The notes under the pieces are model-generated. The model was not told the DNA's origin, did not search any database, and saw only the letters and a list, made by a program, of their open reading frames with translations. Shown in pieces: positions 1 to 12,352 of a stretch of 64,000 nucleotides of DNA (the stretch's first letter is position 1; each line of letters begins with the position of its first letter). A program made the position numbers and the translations under genes. This DNA comes from Oidiodendron maius Zn (taxonomy: Eukaryota > Ascomycota > Leotiomycetes > Myxotrichaceae): NCBI GenBank assembly GCA_000827325.1, contig KN832877.1, positions 1,860,001-1,924,000 on the forward strand, written 5' to 3'.

Positions 1-910
1 CATGATTCTTGGATGAGACTTTCTCCATAATATTTATGTGCTGAAAGTAACGATAAGGGGCATTAGCAGGTATATTATCTATGTTAGCCTCGCATCATTG
101 GCCACGGGAAGGTCAGATGCTTGCACTAAGTTATTATAAATCATAAAAGTATAATAATACCATGTCTACTAAGGAGCGGGGATGAAGCTAACCTTCGCGA
201 AGCGACCTATTACTCATCTTGTTTACTATTCTATTACTACTATAAAATTTAGCACCATGGTTTGGCTAGAGTATATTCAATGCATTGAAAGGGCATTGTG
301 GTCATATTTAGTCACCAAGCACCTTAGTTATGCCAGCGAGCTAGTCACATTAACTCTCTAGATTACAGTACAGACAGTGTAAGGAATTACCTCAGAACGT
401 GCTTCTTTACATCATGTTCTTCACTATTAAGCTTCCCAGCTGTATTAATATACAAGAGAGAATACATAAATATGAAGTTTGTATTACAGTTATCTGAAGC
501 TCGCCAATAAATTGGCTTCAATGACTTAGAAAACTGGCCCGTAACGTCCGGGAATAGGGAAGCCTCTAAAGTTTTGGGATTGGAATTTAGACCTAGCCGC
601 GGCCAAGTAGGGTGTGCCTAATCATTTGAGCGTATCATTTCCTTCGGTTGTTATTAACACTCGGTTTTGAAAGCTGTAAATTTAAAGGTACGACATGCGG
701 AGAAGTGAGGAATGAAAGGCGAACAGGACTTCATGCAGTGTCAATGTATAACTATGAATTTCTACATTTCAGCGGAAGTATCTGCGACTAGTCTACTCGA
801 CAGATGAGGGGTATCCTTAATAAGGGAGCGTGGATTAGTCGAGATGCCCGAACTTTGAGGGGTTGCATTCTTATTCGGCACCAAAGGCAAGTTGACAACC
901 TTAGAATACC

Positions 911-920
911 CCGCATTCGG
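911..920. promoter_or_regulatory. CCG-N4-CGG inverted site, candidate Zn2Cys6 binding site
   Basis: The sequence CCGCATTCGG is an inverted CGG pair with 4-bp spacing, the usual form of site bound by Zn2Cys6 dimers. It lies about 190 bp before the reductase start codon. A 10-bp match can occur by chance, so the regulatory role is inference. Confidence 0.3.
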
Positions 921-945
921 CTGGTCGACGCAGGTGAGGAGCCCT

Positions 946-963
946 CAGGTCACGGCTGACCTG
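946..963. promoter_or_regulatory. Perfect 18-bp palindrome in the reductase promoter
   Basis: CAGGTCACGGCTGACCTG has 7-bp arms that are exact reverse complements around a CGGC spacer. It ends 7 bp before a TATA-like ATATAAA (970-977) and about 140 bp before the ATG at 1102. The position suits a dimeric activator or repressor site; the binding protein is unknown. Confidence 0.4.
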
Positions 964-1101
964 CGGAGTCATATAAACTCTGTTCGTGCCCTCTCTTACT
1001 ATCAGCGTCCGTACAGAGAGTAACGACCTTGTCATCACAATCAGTAGAATTGCACGACAAGCACTCAATAAAGAGAATCAAAGCTCAGCAAGAACACGGC
1101 A

Positions 1102-2606
1102 ATGTCCTCTACCCAGCTTCCGCTCCAATCTCGCGGCATCTATCGCAATCTGCCTACATTCCCCCCACTGGCCCATTCGCTTACCGCACTTGTTACCGGT
1201 GCCAATGGAATTAGCGGCTTCCATACCATGCGTGTCTTGCTTGAGTCGCCGGAGCGTTGGGAAAAGGTCTATGCTTTATCTCGCCGGCCTCCCCAACCCG
1301 AGATGATGGCTTTGCTGTCTGCTGATGCGAGAAGTCGCGTAGAGCACATTGCATGCGACTTTATGGCAGACCCAAAAGATATTGCAATGAAGATAAATAA
1401 TAAGGGAGTAAGGGAGGTCGACGTAGTATTTTTCTACTCGTACATCCAACCGAAGGTTGACGCAGGAGCAACGGCCTGGAGTAACGCCGACGCACTTGTG
1501 CAAGCAAACTGTACGTTTGATCTTATCTTGCTTGGATTGGATTACCATGTCTGTTTACTCGTATAACTGCGAAGAAAAGCTGATCTGCCTATCCGACTCA
1601 TTGGCTAACTTGTTTACTTTGCGTACGAGCAGCCGCCCTTCTCCGCAACTTCCTCTCCGCCCTCGATTATGCCTTTCTTGCCCCTACACGCGTCGTTCTC
1701 CAAACAGGCGCAAAACATTACGGGATCCATCTCGGACCTCCGAAGAGCCCTATTGTTGAATCCGACCCCCGCGTTACCATTGAACCAAACCTCTATTATC
1801 CACAGGAAGATATGCTCTTCGACTACTGTAAAACGCACCCAGGCAGTAGCTGGAACGTGATACGGCCTTCCTGGATAATTGGAGCAGTTAGCAATGCGCA
1901 GATGAATGCGATGCACCCCCTAGCGGTGTATGCGGCTGTGCAGGCATATTTGGGGAGGAAACTGGAGTTCCCTGGGGATTCATCGGCATGGATGGGAGAA
2001 CACGTTCATTCAACGGCCATGCTAACTGGATATTTGACGGAATGGGCCGTGTTAGAGGATAAGTGTAAGAACGAAGCGTTCAATGCAAACGACACAGCGA
2101 TATTCGCCTGGGGTGGGTTCTGGCCGGAGCTTGCAAGGTGGTACGGGGTCAATGAGATAGGATGGCCGGAGCTTGATGAGACAAAGTTGAAGGCGTTTGA
2201 GATGCCGTACCAACCTCCAATAGGGTGTGTAAATATTAATCCACCACACCTTTATCACTAACGGACAGTTAATTTGTCTAGCTTCGGACCGCCAGGTCGA
2301 CTAAGGTACTCCTTTACCCTCTGCGATTGGGCTGCTGACCTGGTGAATCAGCGCGCCTGGAAAGACATTATGAAAATACACAACCTCACTCACAATCCGT
2401 TCAATGATATAGAAGGAAATTTCACCTTTGGAGATGTGGCGATATGGGTTATTGAGAAGCGAAGTTTGAGCATGAATAAAGCAAGGTTGTTTGGATGGAA
2501 TGGGTTTGTTGATACGACACAGAGCGTATTTGAAACATTCTCAGAAATGTCTAGGCTTGGGATGCTGCCTCCTCTTGTGGTAGATAGAGCACAGTCAAGC
2601 ATTTAA
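1102..2606 (+). CDS. PRISE-like NAD(P)-dependent reductase (extended SDR)
   Basis: Three exons fit: 1102-1510, 1633-2224 and 2282-2606, giving about 441 residues. The splice sites are GTACGT with AG at 1631-1632, and GTGTGT with AG at 2280-2281. The N-terminus carries the Rossmann motif VTGANGISG (about residues 32-40). Exon 2 has QTGAKHYGIHLGP, which holds the conserved tyrosine of this family, followed by NVIRPSWIIG. This pattern belongs to progesterone 5-beta-reductase/iridoid synthase-like (PRISE) proteins, common in fungi, which reduce enones or act on similar small molecules; the substrate cannot be told. No signal peptide is seen, so it is probably cytosolic. The first ATG at 1102 gives the N-terminal extension usual for the fungal proteins. 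The frame is intact through all exons, so the gene looks functional. The promoter contains a palindrome at 946-963. Confidence 0.85.
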
Positions 2607-3854
2607 GGGAAAATTTAGCTAGGGCAGGAGGCATATTACGCCTTGCCTAGAACCGCTGACTGCTGTCTGCTCTTTGCCCAATGTTATTATTCTGGTATAT
2701 AATTCGTTATTCTTACCTGCTTACACTACTCGACTTGTGTTAGCACCTATCTTCCACCCATTTTCACGGGTATTGCTTTACAGGAATTTAAAACAGAGAT
2801 GATAATCAAGACTTCACATGGGTCGGACAATGAATGGCGGTAGAATTGGAGGGCTCTAAGGGTTATGCTTCAAAGGGAGCTCTACTGACTATACAGCGGC
2901 AGCATCAGATGCCGCACAATCATATCTGTAATCTAGTCAATTGAGAATACAACATTCAGCAGACGATGTATTAAATATCGAATAAGAATTGTTATATAAT
3001 AAGAGATAGATGACCCAAAAATTCTTCCAGCACCTCTCACAGTTTTGCTTGACTCCTAACCTCCATTTACTTCTGAGAAAGCACATAGAGCTCAAGAATA
3101 GAATGCGCAATACAGACGACCACACCAAAGACTCGTACCAAGCAGGCCTTGGTGAGAGCACCAAAGCTCACTGAGTTATGTAGTTATCAGAGGTTACAAG
3201 ATTGATAGATTCATCGCCTTGAGGCTGAATACGGGTGATTAGTATGGAATAGTTGTATTGTCCAAGGTTCTAAGGTTGCATATAACTACACTCTTTATAT
3301 TGTGCGTCCTCGCTTACTTCGTTACGGATATATTGACTATCTGCGCGGACCCCAATATCCGAATATCCTTCATAGTAGTTGCAAGATCACATCAAATAGC
3401 CAGGTTCGCCCTAAGCTTATCTTTAACTAACCACGCCCCCAAACTCGCAAGCCCAGCTGTAGTAAGCTGAGTAACCATAAAGCCCATAGGTCGGGGCAAC
3501 CCCATTACCGTCTTTCCGCGTAAGCTGAGTTCACTGTTCCTCACTCTGTGTCAGTTCTACATAGGCGGAGTTGGTGAGTTGGGCAGGAAGCAAAGCGTAA
3601 AGACTAGATCATCCATACTGGTGCCACAGGCTCGCTACAGGGAGCGCCCAGTTTGAGCAGTTTCTCACCTGGCAAGTTCGGTTTACGATCGCTGGCACAG
3701 ATCGTTACGTGGGAGTACCAGGGCAAGGGTATTCATGCGGCGCATGTTATTGTTAATAGTTTGGTGAATGGAACGCTAATCGGCGGTGTGGTTCGGCGAC
3801 GGTAGCAATAAAAAGGAGAAACAGAGAAGCTGCATGATAGCGAGGCATATCTCT
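2607..3854. other. Intergenic stretch without a supported gene
   Basis: Only short open frames occur (for example 2937-3164 on the minus strand and 3258-3470 on the plus strand), with no motif or exon pattern. The part next to 3855 may contain more of the decayed ligase gene, but I could not align it to the family. Confidence 0.4.
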
Positions 3855-4289
3855 TACACCCGGCTGGTTCCGCAGCGGTGATGTCGATTATATTAACAAC
3901 GACAACAATCTCTTCCTTACTGATCGCTCCAGAGAGTTAATCAAGTACAATGGGTTTCAAGTAGCACCCGCACAGCTTGAAGGTTTATTGTTAGGACACC
4001 CAGCGGTCAATGATGTGGCTGTGATTGGAATCTACAATATAGAGACAAAGAGACAGAGCTACGGAGGGCATATGTGGTGCCTGCGAAAGATTATAGTGCT
4101 GGAAATGTTCTGGAGAAGGATATAAGTTCATGGTTGGACCATAAGGTAGCTTCCTATAAGCGTCTTCGCGGTGGCATCAGATTCATCTACGAAATACCGA
4201 AGAGTGCTGCAGGAAAGATTTTAAGACTAGTGCTGGTTGAGCAAGTGAAGAATGAAGAGGACGGGAAGAAGGTTGGGTTAAAGCTGTAG
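3855..4289 (+). pseudogene. 3' remnant of an adenylate-forming acyl/aryl-CoA ligase (4CL-like)
   Basis: Only the C-terminal part of an AMP-binding enzyme is readable. It starts near [11 protein letters not shown], which corresponds to the GWF(R/H)TGD motif. It continues with [20 protein letters not shown] (hinge and A8 motif, here KYNGFQV instead of KYKGFQV) and ends with IPKSAAGKILRLVLVEQ, which contains the catalytic lysine region PKSAAGK (A10). The frame changes between 4041 and 4055: the upstream part reads in one frame and the VVPAKDY part in another, so there is at least one frameshift. The adenylation core upstream is missing or unrecognisable. I conclude that this host gene is dead. 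The family activates carboxylic acids such as coumarate, fatty acids or polyketide starters. Confidence 0.7.
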
Positions 4290-4991
4290 ATCTGAATCCC
4301 ATAGAGATGAAGCAAATGTCAGCAAAATCAGCCCTTTAAAGAAATAACTCAGCATTTCACATTGCATTAATCGGCTTCATCTATAAGAGTTGGAGTTTAT
4401 TTGACGTAAAATTGCGGCGTTGAAGGTAGTAGTATAATCTAGCGATCAATTATGCCAAAATCTATGCCAAATAGCCATATCCAGTTGAGAAGACACTTAG
4501 TACGTAACAGAAAAGAGAATATTTTAAACCTTGGTTACGCTGCCCTTGACTCCTGACGTGTGTCTTTCATCGCCAGCTTCCGTCCCAGATTATTGAGAGC
4601 TTTATCTCTGCCTCTAAGTATTTCCAAATATACACCAATGATACAATAACTTCTATCCACGCATATTATTATTAGTGACTCTACAGTGTTGCCAGAATGA
4701 CAGTGCAAAATAACCTTAGCCGTAATCTGGGCTGTTTCGGGTTGGTGATAGAGCTTATAGCCACTACCTGGATAGCATCTTTTCTAGCTGGGGTGAAAAG
4801 GTTTAGAAATAGAACACTCCTGCCAAAGGCATGGATGGAAACGTTGAATTCAAATCGTTGCAAATAATTTAATATAGTTAAGCTATTTACATTTCAAGAT
4901 TAAAAAGGCTTGAACCTCGATACAATTATCTGGACTTACGTTTTATCCCCCTCCCGTCAATTTCCTGTTCCTAACCAGCTAGAAATATATC
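4290..4991. other. Intergenic stretch between the ligase relic and the SGNH gene
   Basis: No coding signal is visible on either strand. It holds the shared 3' flanks of the plus-strand relic and the minus-strand SGNH-VCBS gene. Confidence 0.4.
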
Positions 4992-7900
4992 TCAGCCTTC
5001 GAAGCTACTGTCTAAGCTGATAAGTGCGCGCCGTGGAGGTAACTGTCCTGGCCTTGGATACCGACTTCCATTCTCAACACTCCTCTTCAGATACGGGTCT
5101 CCGGGCAAAGGGGGCAGAATCGTCATTGGAGGACCACTGATGTTGTCTGGGCACACATTGGGATAGACATACGCAACAGATGTCTGTGGATAGACAACTG
5201 TGTAATCGGCTCGCCCATCTCCATTGAGACTGGATTGATCTCAATTAACCTATTGTTTCAAATAGAGCGGTTCAAAACTTACTCGGACCAATTAATGCAT
5301 TCGCCCCTTAACGATGTACCACCACCAGAAACACCACGTCCGATCCAGTGGATATAGCTACCGCCATTTACAGCTGGATCTCCGGGGCCTTCATTTGTCC
5401 AGACTTGATAAGTGCCAGCGAACTTGTCGACCCAGAGGTAATCGGCTCTGCCCTTTTTTGGGTTAGTTGAAAAAATACGTCCATGGCAACGTTGATAACA
5501 CTCACATCTCCGTTGATGTCCACAAATCTGATATCTGCTCTGTCTGCACCTTCCGAATGCTTGATCTGGCCCATCGATTCGAATACCATATTTGTATTTT
5601 TCCAAGCAGTTGTACGTCCGTCGGGGTCGATACAGAGGTAATCAGGAAATCCGTTTCCTGTAATAGTTAGTAGACATACGAAGTCATGCATTGACGGGGA
5701 GTGGCCTTTATTACCAGTGACATCTGCGAATCTCACTCCCAAATCGAAGAGGCCGACACCATGGTGATTTGGGCAGCCACCGCCATTAAAAATAATACCC
5801 ATGTCAGTCCATGCAAACTTGTCAGTAGTAGGAGAATAATCATTGCGGATCATATGAATAGATCCAGAAACCTTGTCAACAATCAGGAAATCGCATTTTC
5901 CATCCCCGTCAACTAGCCCTGATTTAGTAACCATTCTTATCGAATTTGGATCTGAGGTGACGACTCACGATCCGCTAAGAATAAATCTTTTCTCGTATGT
6001 CCGATCATCAAGTTCTCAGGAGTGTAGATTTCGCCGTATTGTAGCCATAATGGTGCGCTGTTGTAATTTCCGTAAAGTGTAAGTGTTCCATCTTTGTCCA
6101 TCCAGATGTAGTCGTCTGACACTGAGTTAGAAGTATGTCCAGAAAAGAAGGTTTGTATCTCTTACCCGCGCCTATTCCACGCATGTCGCAATATCGGTCT
6201 CCGTCTCCTTTCTGTCGTGTTCCGCCGCCTTTTCCAGTATTAAAGTAGAGCTTCACTGCTAGATTTTCATTGTTCAGACTAGTTTCGCCAGATGGTAGAG
6301 GATTGGACCCCCCATTCCCAGTAAATAAGGCCATATAATCATCGCCAACCCCGAAATAGTCCGGATACGTTATCCATTCTTTGTGGCCTGCAACATTAGC
6401 AAAGCTCACCTGCCGATATTGGGTCACCCCGACGCCAGCTCCAGAATGAGTAACTCCTGCGTACTTCCAAAATGGAGCTAGACTATTTATCGTTTCACCG
6501 CGTAGATTAGTCCATGTGGTAACAGCACCCGTGTTATCGACCCACACTATGTCGTCTCGACCTAAAAACGTGTCAGTCTGCTCTCAGGCCACTTATTTAC
6601 GGAGATCTTGTTACCATCTCCATTAACATCAGCCTAGAGCCCATTAGCCAACTTGCTTTACAAATTTCCAAGTGCGATGCGTTCACCGCCAAGGGGAATG
6701 TTAACAGAAGAAATACATACCAATCGAAACTGCGTCCACATCAACCCACGGCTATCATTAAAGACCACCCCTAATGGCTGCCAAACCGTAGGCACCCCTA
6801 CCCCGCCATTTCTCCAAGCTGTGAGTGATCCATCGTGGCCAACATACAAATAATCGACTTTCCCATCGCCGTCAATGTCACCAAGGATGGTTGTGTAGCC
6901 CTGGGTGCCGGTGATTTTCGGAGGTGTAAAGAGCGCGCCAAGGGAAACCCTATACATATATTAGTATACGTTTCCAATAGATAATTTGGAAGCCAGGGAG
7001 TCCCGGCAATATTTCAAGAGTGTAGCCGTTCCTCAGCTTTCATAAAATCGTGAAATAAGGGACAAAATTACCACTAGAACGCTAAGTTAGTATTTCCTAC
7101 TTTAGAGCATTTAGAAAGCAAGTTGGGTAATGGAAAGCTAGGGAGCACGAATATCCTCACGTTAGGTTTGCGGGCGTCATTGCCAGGTGTGTTTCGCCAA
7201 GCCGAAAGTGTCCCGTCTCCTGCAATACAAATGAAATCATCACGTCCACTACATGTCGTTAGCGAAGAAATTATCAATTCTCCTATACCAAGTCCCTACT
7301 TACTCTCCGTCAATATCCCCGAACCAAGTGGCAGATGCTCCACAACTCATGCCGATAGCGTATTGCAGATATCCACCTGTTCCCCCAAAACCATTGACAC
7401 CAGTACCATCATTCAACGCGACTCCTAAGGCTTGGGAGTTATGATACAAATAAACGAAATCATCGATACCTATAAGACCCTTAGTAGAGTACTAGTTTTT
7501 GTATCTATGACTGCTCCTTACCATCCTGTAAATTAAAGTTAGTCTAAAAAATACGAAACTTGGAACTCTGGTAACACTCTAATAAAATGCTTAAGAAATA
7601 AACGGACACTTACTCCATTAATATCTGCCCAGTAAACTCCAAGAATTGAAAAATCGGTAGCCTTGTTTGGGATATCTATATTCGCTTGTCCAAGGGCGTT
7701 GGCTTCATGCCTAAGAGAAGTTCGCATTGTTATCGATATATTGGCTGAAGGAAAATCGTAAACTTACAGGTAAACCCCGTCATCATTTCCTGATCCTCGT
7801 TGCGTCTGATACGGAACTATGCTCCAACCAGAGACCTTTTCACAGGTCGTCTATAATTTCCAAAGATCAGTTTAAATTTCAGGAAATAGAATTCAGAAAG

Positions 7901-10262
7901 AAGCTTGAACAATGAGTTGTGAAAGTCCTATATGGAGAGGCTCAAAGTGTGCTAAATGATTTCGAGAATACACTTACATCTACAACACCGGTTCCGACGC
8001 TGTCATTCACACTAGCGACAAAGCCGGGAGGGGTAAACCAGCATTTGGCGTATATTTCTTGAATGGCAGAATACCACACATTTGCCATTTTAACGTAGCC
8101 CGCTGCATATATCAGTCAGATAACAGTTTGCGGCACGAAGATGCGGTTCACACACCATTATTTGGATGCGTCCCATCGCTCTGGGTAAGATCGGCATCGG
8201 TAATGTAGCCGTTGTGCATATCTGCGAGATACACCAGAGCGCCTGCATCCGTTCGTTGTTTCACCATTGCAGGTAAGGCCGCATTGATAGTTTGAATGTT
8301 GGCTTCAGCGGCAGCATTGAGATTTGGAATAAGGGTTGAGACTAAAACCACCGTGTGCGGAAGGGCACTGTTGATGCGGTCTATCATGGCGCCTAGTCGA
8401 TCCTGGGCTGTAGAAACTTGGTAATTTTGTAGCGCATCATTTGTGCCTGGACAATTTAGAGTTAGTATCCCAAGATTTGGAGTCAAGATGACATCGTACG
8501 ATGTCTTCCTCCCAAAGTGCCTATTGAGTATAGACCTCGAGAACCTTCTGAAAGGGGCATGAAAGTCCAAGAAACTTACCCACATGAATAATGATCAAAT
8601 TGGGAAGCCAGGGAAGCGCGTTCTCCATTTTTGGCGCTACTTGCTCAATACGCAAGCCAGCAAACCCCGAAACATCGTTGTCAAGCATATTTCCAGCCTG
8701 GACTTCACCAACGTAGTTGACACTCGCATTATTAGCGATCAGTTGATTCCTAAGGTCTTTTCTGAAGCCATTCCCATCAGATGAGTCTGTGCCAAAAACA
8801 ATTGATGCTCCTAAAGGCAAAATTCGCAGCACCAAGTTATTGGGAAAGGCGCCACCAATAGCTACACATGGACCGCCTGGAGACTGAATGCTCTTGCTCA
8901 CAAGGCTCAACCGCTCCTGTTGATACTGAATCCGATTATTTGCAATGTTAGGTTGAGGAGGACTGGGTTGCTTAGCCGTAATTATACAAGGGCATAACTC
9001 ATTCGGCGGCTAAGAAGAATTAGTGTAGTACTTTGATGGCGAACAGTCAACTTACTATGGTACATTTTCCTAAATTGCCTCCTTGGCACTCATATTCGCG
9101 GCAGAGTAACTACAGCAAACGAACAGATTAAAATAAGCAATCCTTAATCGATACGTAAGAACTTACTGAGTCAATATTTACTACTTCTAATCCAGTGCAC
9201 TTTGGTTTTGGTTCTGGCTCTCCAAATCCTCCCCCGGGAATATTGATCTTCCCTATCAGTTGTAGAGTCGGCCAGACACCTGAAAGAACATTATTCGAAT
9301 AAACAGTCAGCACAACGTCAAAAACGGCCAGCCAAAGTATTATTTTCTTCACTTGTGCTACCGATAAACCTCGAATTATGTTTAGGAGAGCAGCCGAAGC
9401 ATCTGTTACAACTTTTAAGTCTGCGTCTATGAGGGCGTCAACTGAAATAAAAGAATCAATAACCCCCCCGTTTGCTGCATACGCTAGAGCATAATCGGCG
9501 GCACAGGTTAGTGCTAGAATATGTCAACCAAATTACTTTGATTTCCTTTTGATACTAAAAGTATTCATAATCTTACCGGCCTCAGTTACTCGCTTCCTGT
9601 TATCATTGTCCCGATCATGTAGAAGAACTGCCGAACAGGCATCTGCAGCTGCCTCGGCGGAGCTTTGTAATGCAATTGCAAGTCCTTCAGGGATAATAAT
9701 AGATATGTCGCCAACATTTTGCCCATTAGCAGCAGCAGTTGCGGTCGCGACGACTACCTCTACTGTCGACGTGCCATCCATTGAGAGGTATTCTGTGTTG
9801 ACGGCAATCCATCTAGACGATCAAGAATTAGTGCGATACGGTACAATGCTAGAGCTGACCCCAACAGAATCCAGAAAGCTTTTGCTATGTCCAAGCTCTG
9901 CAGATACTTTGGACTTGGGAGCATGTTGGAGCGACCATATCTTACTAGCATCGAGTTAATAGAGACCGAAATCATCGCCAAATTAAAGATACCTTTGTAG
10001 TCATTTCAGGCGGGTCAAGAGTAATATATTGCGTGTCTGTGCCGAAAATTTCTCCGATATAGGTATCCGGGTCACCCAAATCAGAAAGTACTGGATTGAT
10101 GCCGATTTGGCCGGTTGTCGTAGGCACGATGGCCAAAATTTCGTTTCCCTTAAGGGTTGGAGTCGGTCGAGCAACATTTGGGCGACGCGTAATAACGGAA
10201 GCATTCAAAATGCAAGATAGAGATAGTACCACTATTAGAAGAAAGACCTGAAAGGTAGACAT
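4992..10262 (-). CDS. Secreted SGNH/GDSL hydrolase fused to a VCBS (FG-GAP) repeat propeller
   Basis: This is a gene of many small exons. The start at 10262 gives a signal peptide (MSTFQVFLLIVVLSLSCILN). An N-terminal region of unknown function follows (about 10262-8950; it includes a cysteine-rich CQGGNLGKCT piece). Next is an SGNH hydrolase domain (about 8910-8010). Block I reads LPLGASIVFGTDSSDGNGFR, with GASI in place of GDSI as is usual in this fungal group. Block III is HVGTND, split by an intron after G, and block V is SDGTHPN with the catalytic Asp and His. The C-terminal half (about 7970-4992) has repeated calcium-binding motifs such as DGDGKCDFL, DIDGDGKVDYLYV and LNGDGRADYTVV, typical of VCBS/FG-GAP blades. 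The last exon follows a GTAAGT intron and ends at 4992. I infer an extracellular esterase, perhaps acting on polysaccharide acetyl groups as CE3 members do, with the propeller as binding module. Exact exon borders in the N-terminal part are uncertain. Confidence 0.8.
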
Positions 10263-11035
10263 GCTAATTCTTCTGGCCCAAAACTATCGGTAAAGCGAAG
10301 AAATAATTACGAGCCTAGCAAACTATTTCGCATCCTTGCGGATAGTCTCAACAGAGCACGGCTACTGCGGAACGCTATGTAAGAGTGTCAAAGAACTTTG
10401 CTGGAGGTTTGAAAATTAATACGGACGCTCGAGCTACTTTCTAACACCAACTCTACCTGGTCCAGAGCCGTATCTCATTTCAACAGAAAGGTCACGAGGA
10501 TGGACACGAAGGTTAAAGTTAGGCTGAAGCGCAGAATATTGAAATCCATGTCTCTTATGACTAGGGATCCCACGGTTCCCTCCAAAAGAAGGGCCGCGGC
10601 CCGGCGAAGGTTGCAGTGTAGCTGGAGAGTGTCTTGGCGAAAAGCCCACATGCCAAATTGGGAGGGGCGGGGGGCCAAGTGGCAGTCAACGCTGACATAC
10701 AGTATACTGCATGGTATTGCAGTAGTGTGCTTGGGCAATAATTAGCGCACATGGCCAGCGGGCTCCTTTGGGGAATCACCAGACATGCGTGCGAGATGTA
10801 CGCAAAGGAGACTGCGAGACCGTTACAACCGAGACTGTAGCCATTCCCATTCGCATTCTCATTTCGCAGTCGCATTTCGCAGTCATGAGCAAGGGGGACA
10901 GTACAAAAACTACTTCCACACAATGATTTGTACCTGAGGCACCCATTATATAGCGACGACAAGGTAACAGCAGCTCTGCATCCGTGCGTTCGTATACTCT
11001 AGGTCCTTTCCCTTCGCCACTTCAATCATACGAAC
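10263..11035. promoter_or_regulatory. Divergent promoter region of SGNH-VCBS and 2EXR-like genes
   Basis: These 773 bp separate two divergent start codons. A TATA-like ATTATATAGC lies at about 10945-10954, some 85 bp before the plus-strand ATG at 11036. A short direct repeat, CATTTCGCAGTC, occurs twice in tandem around 10858-10884. No gene is supported; the open frames on both strands lack motifs. Confidence 0.45.
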
Positions 11036-12122
11036 ATGCTAACCCAGTTGTTGTTCAAACTGCTGCTCAAACCGCTCCTCCAGGTCTTAGTGATTCTATT
11101 AAAGGCCCTACTATGGCTTGCTAGGGTTGTCTCTGGGAATCAGAATAGAGAAGGCGGCTATTGTGCAACTCGTCGTAGGCACATGGCTCGCAGATCCCCG
11201 CCACCAGTGGCTCGCATCGACCTCTCAGACGAGCGCAACCCTTTGACGCGACCGCCATCTCCCAGGCTGAAAGCGACTGATTCACCCCGAGCATGCTTCC
11301 TCCTGGATGTATTGCCTCTCGAGCTCAGGCTACTTATCTGGGAGGGGGTACTTGGAGGCCATTACTTCCATCTCGAGATCCAGTCAGGCATCCTCACTGG
11401 ACAGCTTTGCGTGTCCCCAACTCCAAATACTTGCTTCTATGGTCGTGGCGGTTGTCGATCCCGCCTCCCAGATAAAATACTACCGCTGGAGAAGAACTTA
11501 CTACTCCCAATCCTACTCTCCTGCAAGCAGACGTAAGTATAAGTTTGCAGCCAGCTTTTTGTTCTCTTCCATGTAGCTCAAGCTCATATTGACGACAAAT
11601 AGATATACAGAATCTATTCGCTATCTCTACTCAGCAAATACATTCACAATCTCGCAACCAGATGTTATAGAATACCTTCCGATTCTTCTTCTTCCACAAC
11701 GGATTGATAACATCAGGTCACTTACTTTCTATTGCAATCTTCCATTAGATAATCCTGGTTCTATTCTTCAGCAGGAAGCCAAGGAAACGGATCCACAATT
11801 TACCGGTCGAGCAGGCATCTGGAGGGCAATCTGGCATAACATCTCGGCTATGAAGGGCTTGCAAACGCTAAACGTGAAACTTAATGTTCTTTCATTTACT
11901 TGGCAGAGCATAAATAAAGAGACTGCTACTCAGTTGTTGCTGCCTATTTCGGAGGTGGTGAGACCTGAAAATTTTATTTTGAGTCTGCCCTTTCCCGCAA
12001 TGGATGGCTCACCACCAGAGGGTAACTATGCTTGGGCTGGTGTTGACGGTTGGGAAGGAATTGACCCATGGGATGATTTACCTTGCACTATTAGACGGGT
12101 CTTAGACAGGAGTGAACTTTGA
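11036..12122 (+). CDS. 2EXR / F-box-like domain protein of unknown function
   Basis: Two exons, 11036-11532 and 11603-12122, are joined by a 70-bp intron (GTAAGT...AATAG), giving about 338 residues. After a hydrophobic N-terminus (LLFKLLLKPLLQVLVILLKA) comes FLLDVLPLELRLLIWEGVLG. This LPxELRxxIWE motif is typical of the 2EXR/DUF7730 proteins abundant in ascomycetes. Across the splice site the reading ILLSCKQTYTESIRYLYSAN matches the conserved LxxCRxxYxEAxxxLYSxNxF segment of the same family, which confirms the intron. The C-terminal half (SLTFYCNLPL, GLQTLNVKLN) looks like the usual leucine-rich continuation. The molecular function of the family is not known; a resemblance to F-box proteins suggests protein-protein contact. 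The frame is intact. Confidence 0.75.
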
Positions 12123-12352
12123 TGATCCATGGAACCGGAGACCAGATTAGATAAATTGAAGGTCTCTTTATCAACTCTACTGTCCTAGTTAAGCCCTATG
12201 TCTGGAAATAAGTCCTTGTACTGCTCTCAGTCTCTTAAAAGTACCAGATTCCAACTAAATACTTCAAATCACTTGCACATATTTGTATTGCTTACGGAGC
12301 TGTCTAGTTCCAAACTTGCCATTAATAAGCAAAGGCAACATCAACATAGGAT

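Larger units (their letters stand above)
1..1101. other. Upstream intergenic region of the reductase gene
   Basis: I see no convincing gene here; all open frames are short and lack recognisable motifs. The last 200 bases look like the promoter of the reductase that starts at 1102. They carry a CCG-N4-CGG site, an 18-bp palindrome and a TATA-like stretch, listed separately. Confidence 0.5.

Noticed and set aside
3258-3470. 70-codon plus-strand frame with a hydrophobic start
   Set aside because: Could suggest a small secreted protein, but there is no cysteine pattern, no continuation by splicing and no homology that I can see.
10434-10962. Overlapping frames on both strands upstream of 11036
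   Set aside because: No family motif, no start context and no exon partners; the stretch serves as the divergent promoter.
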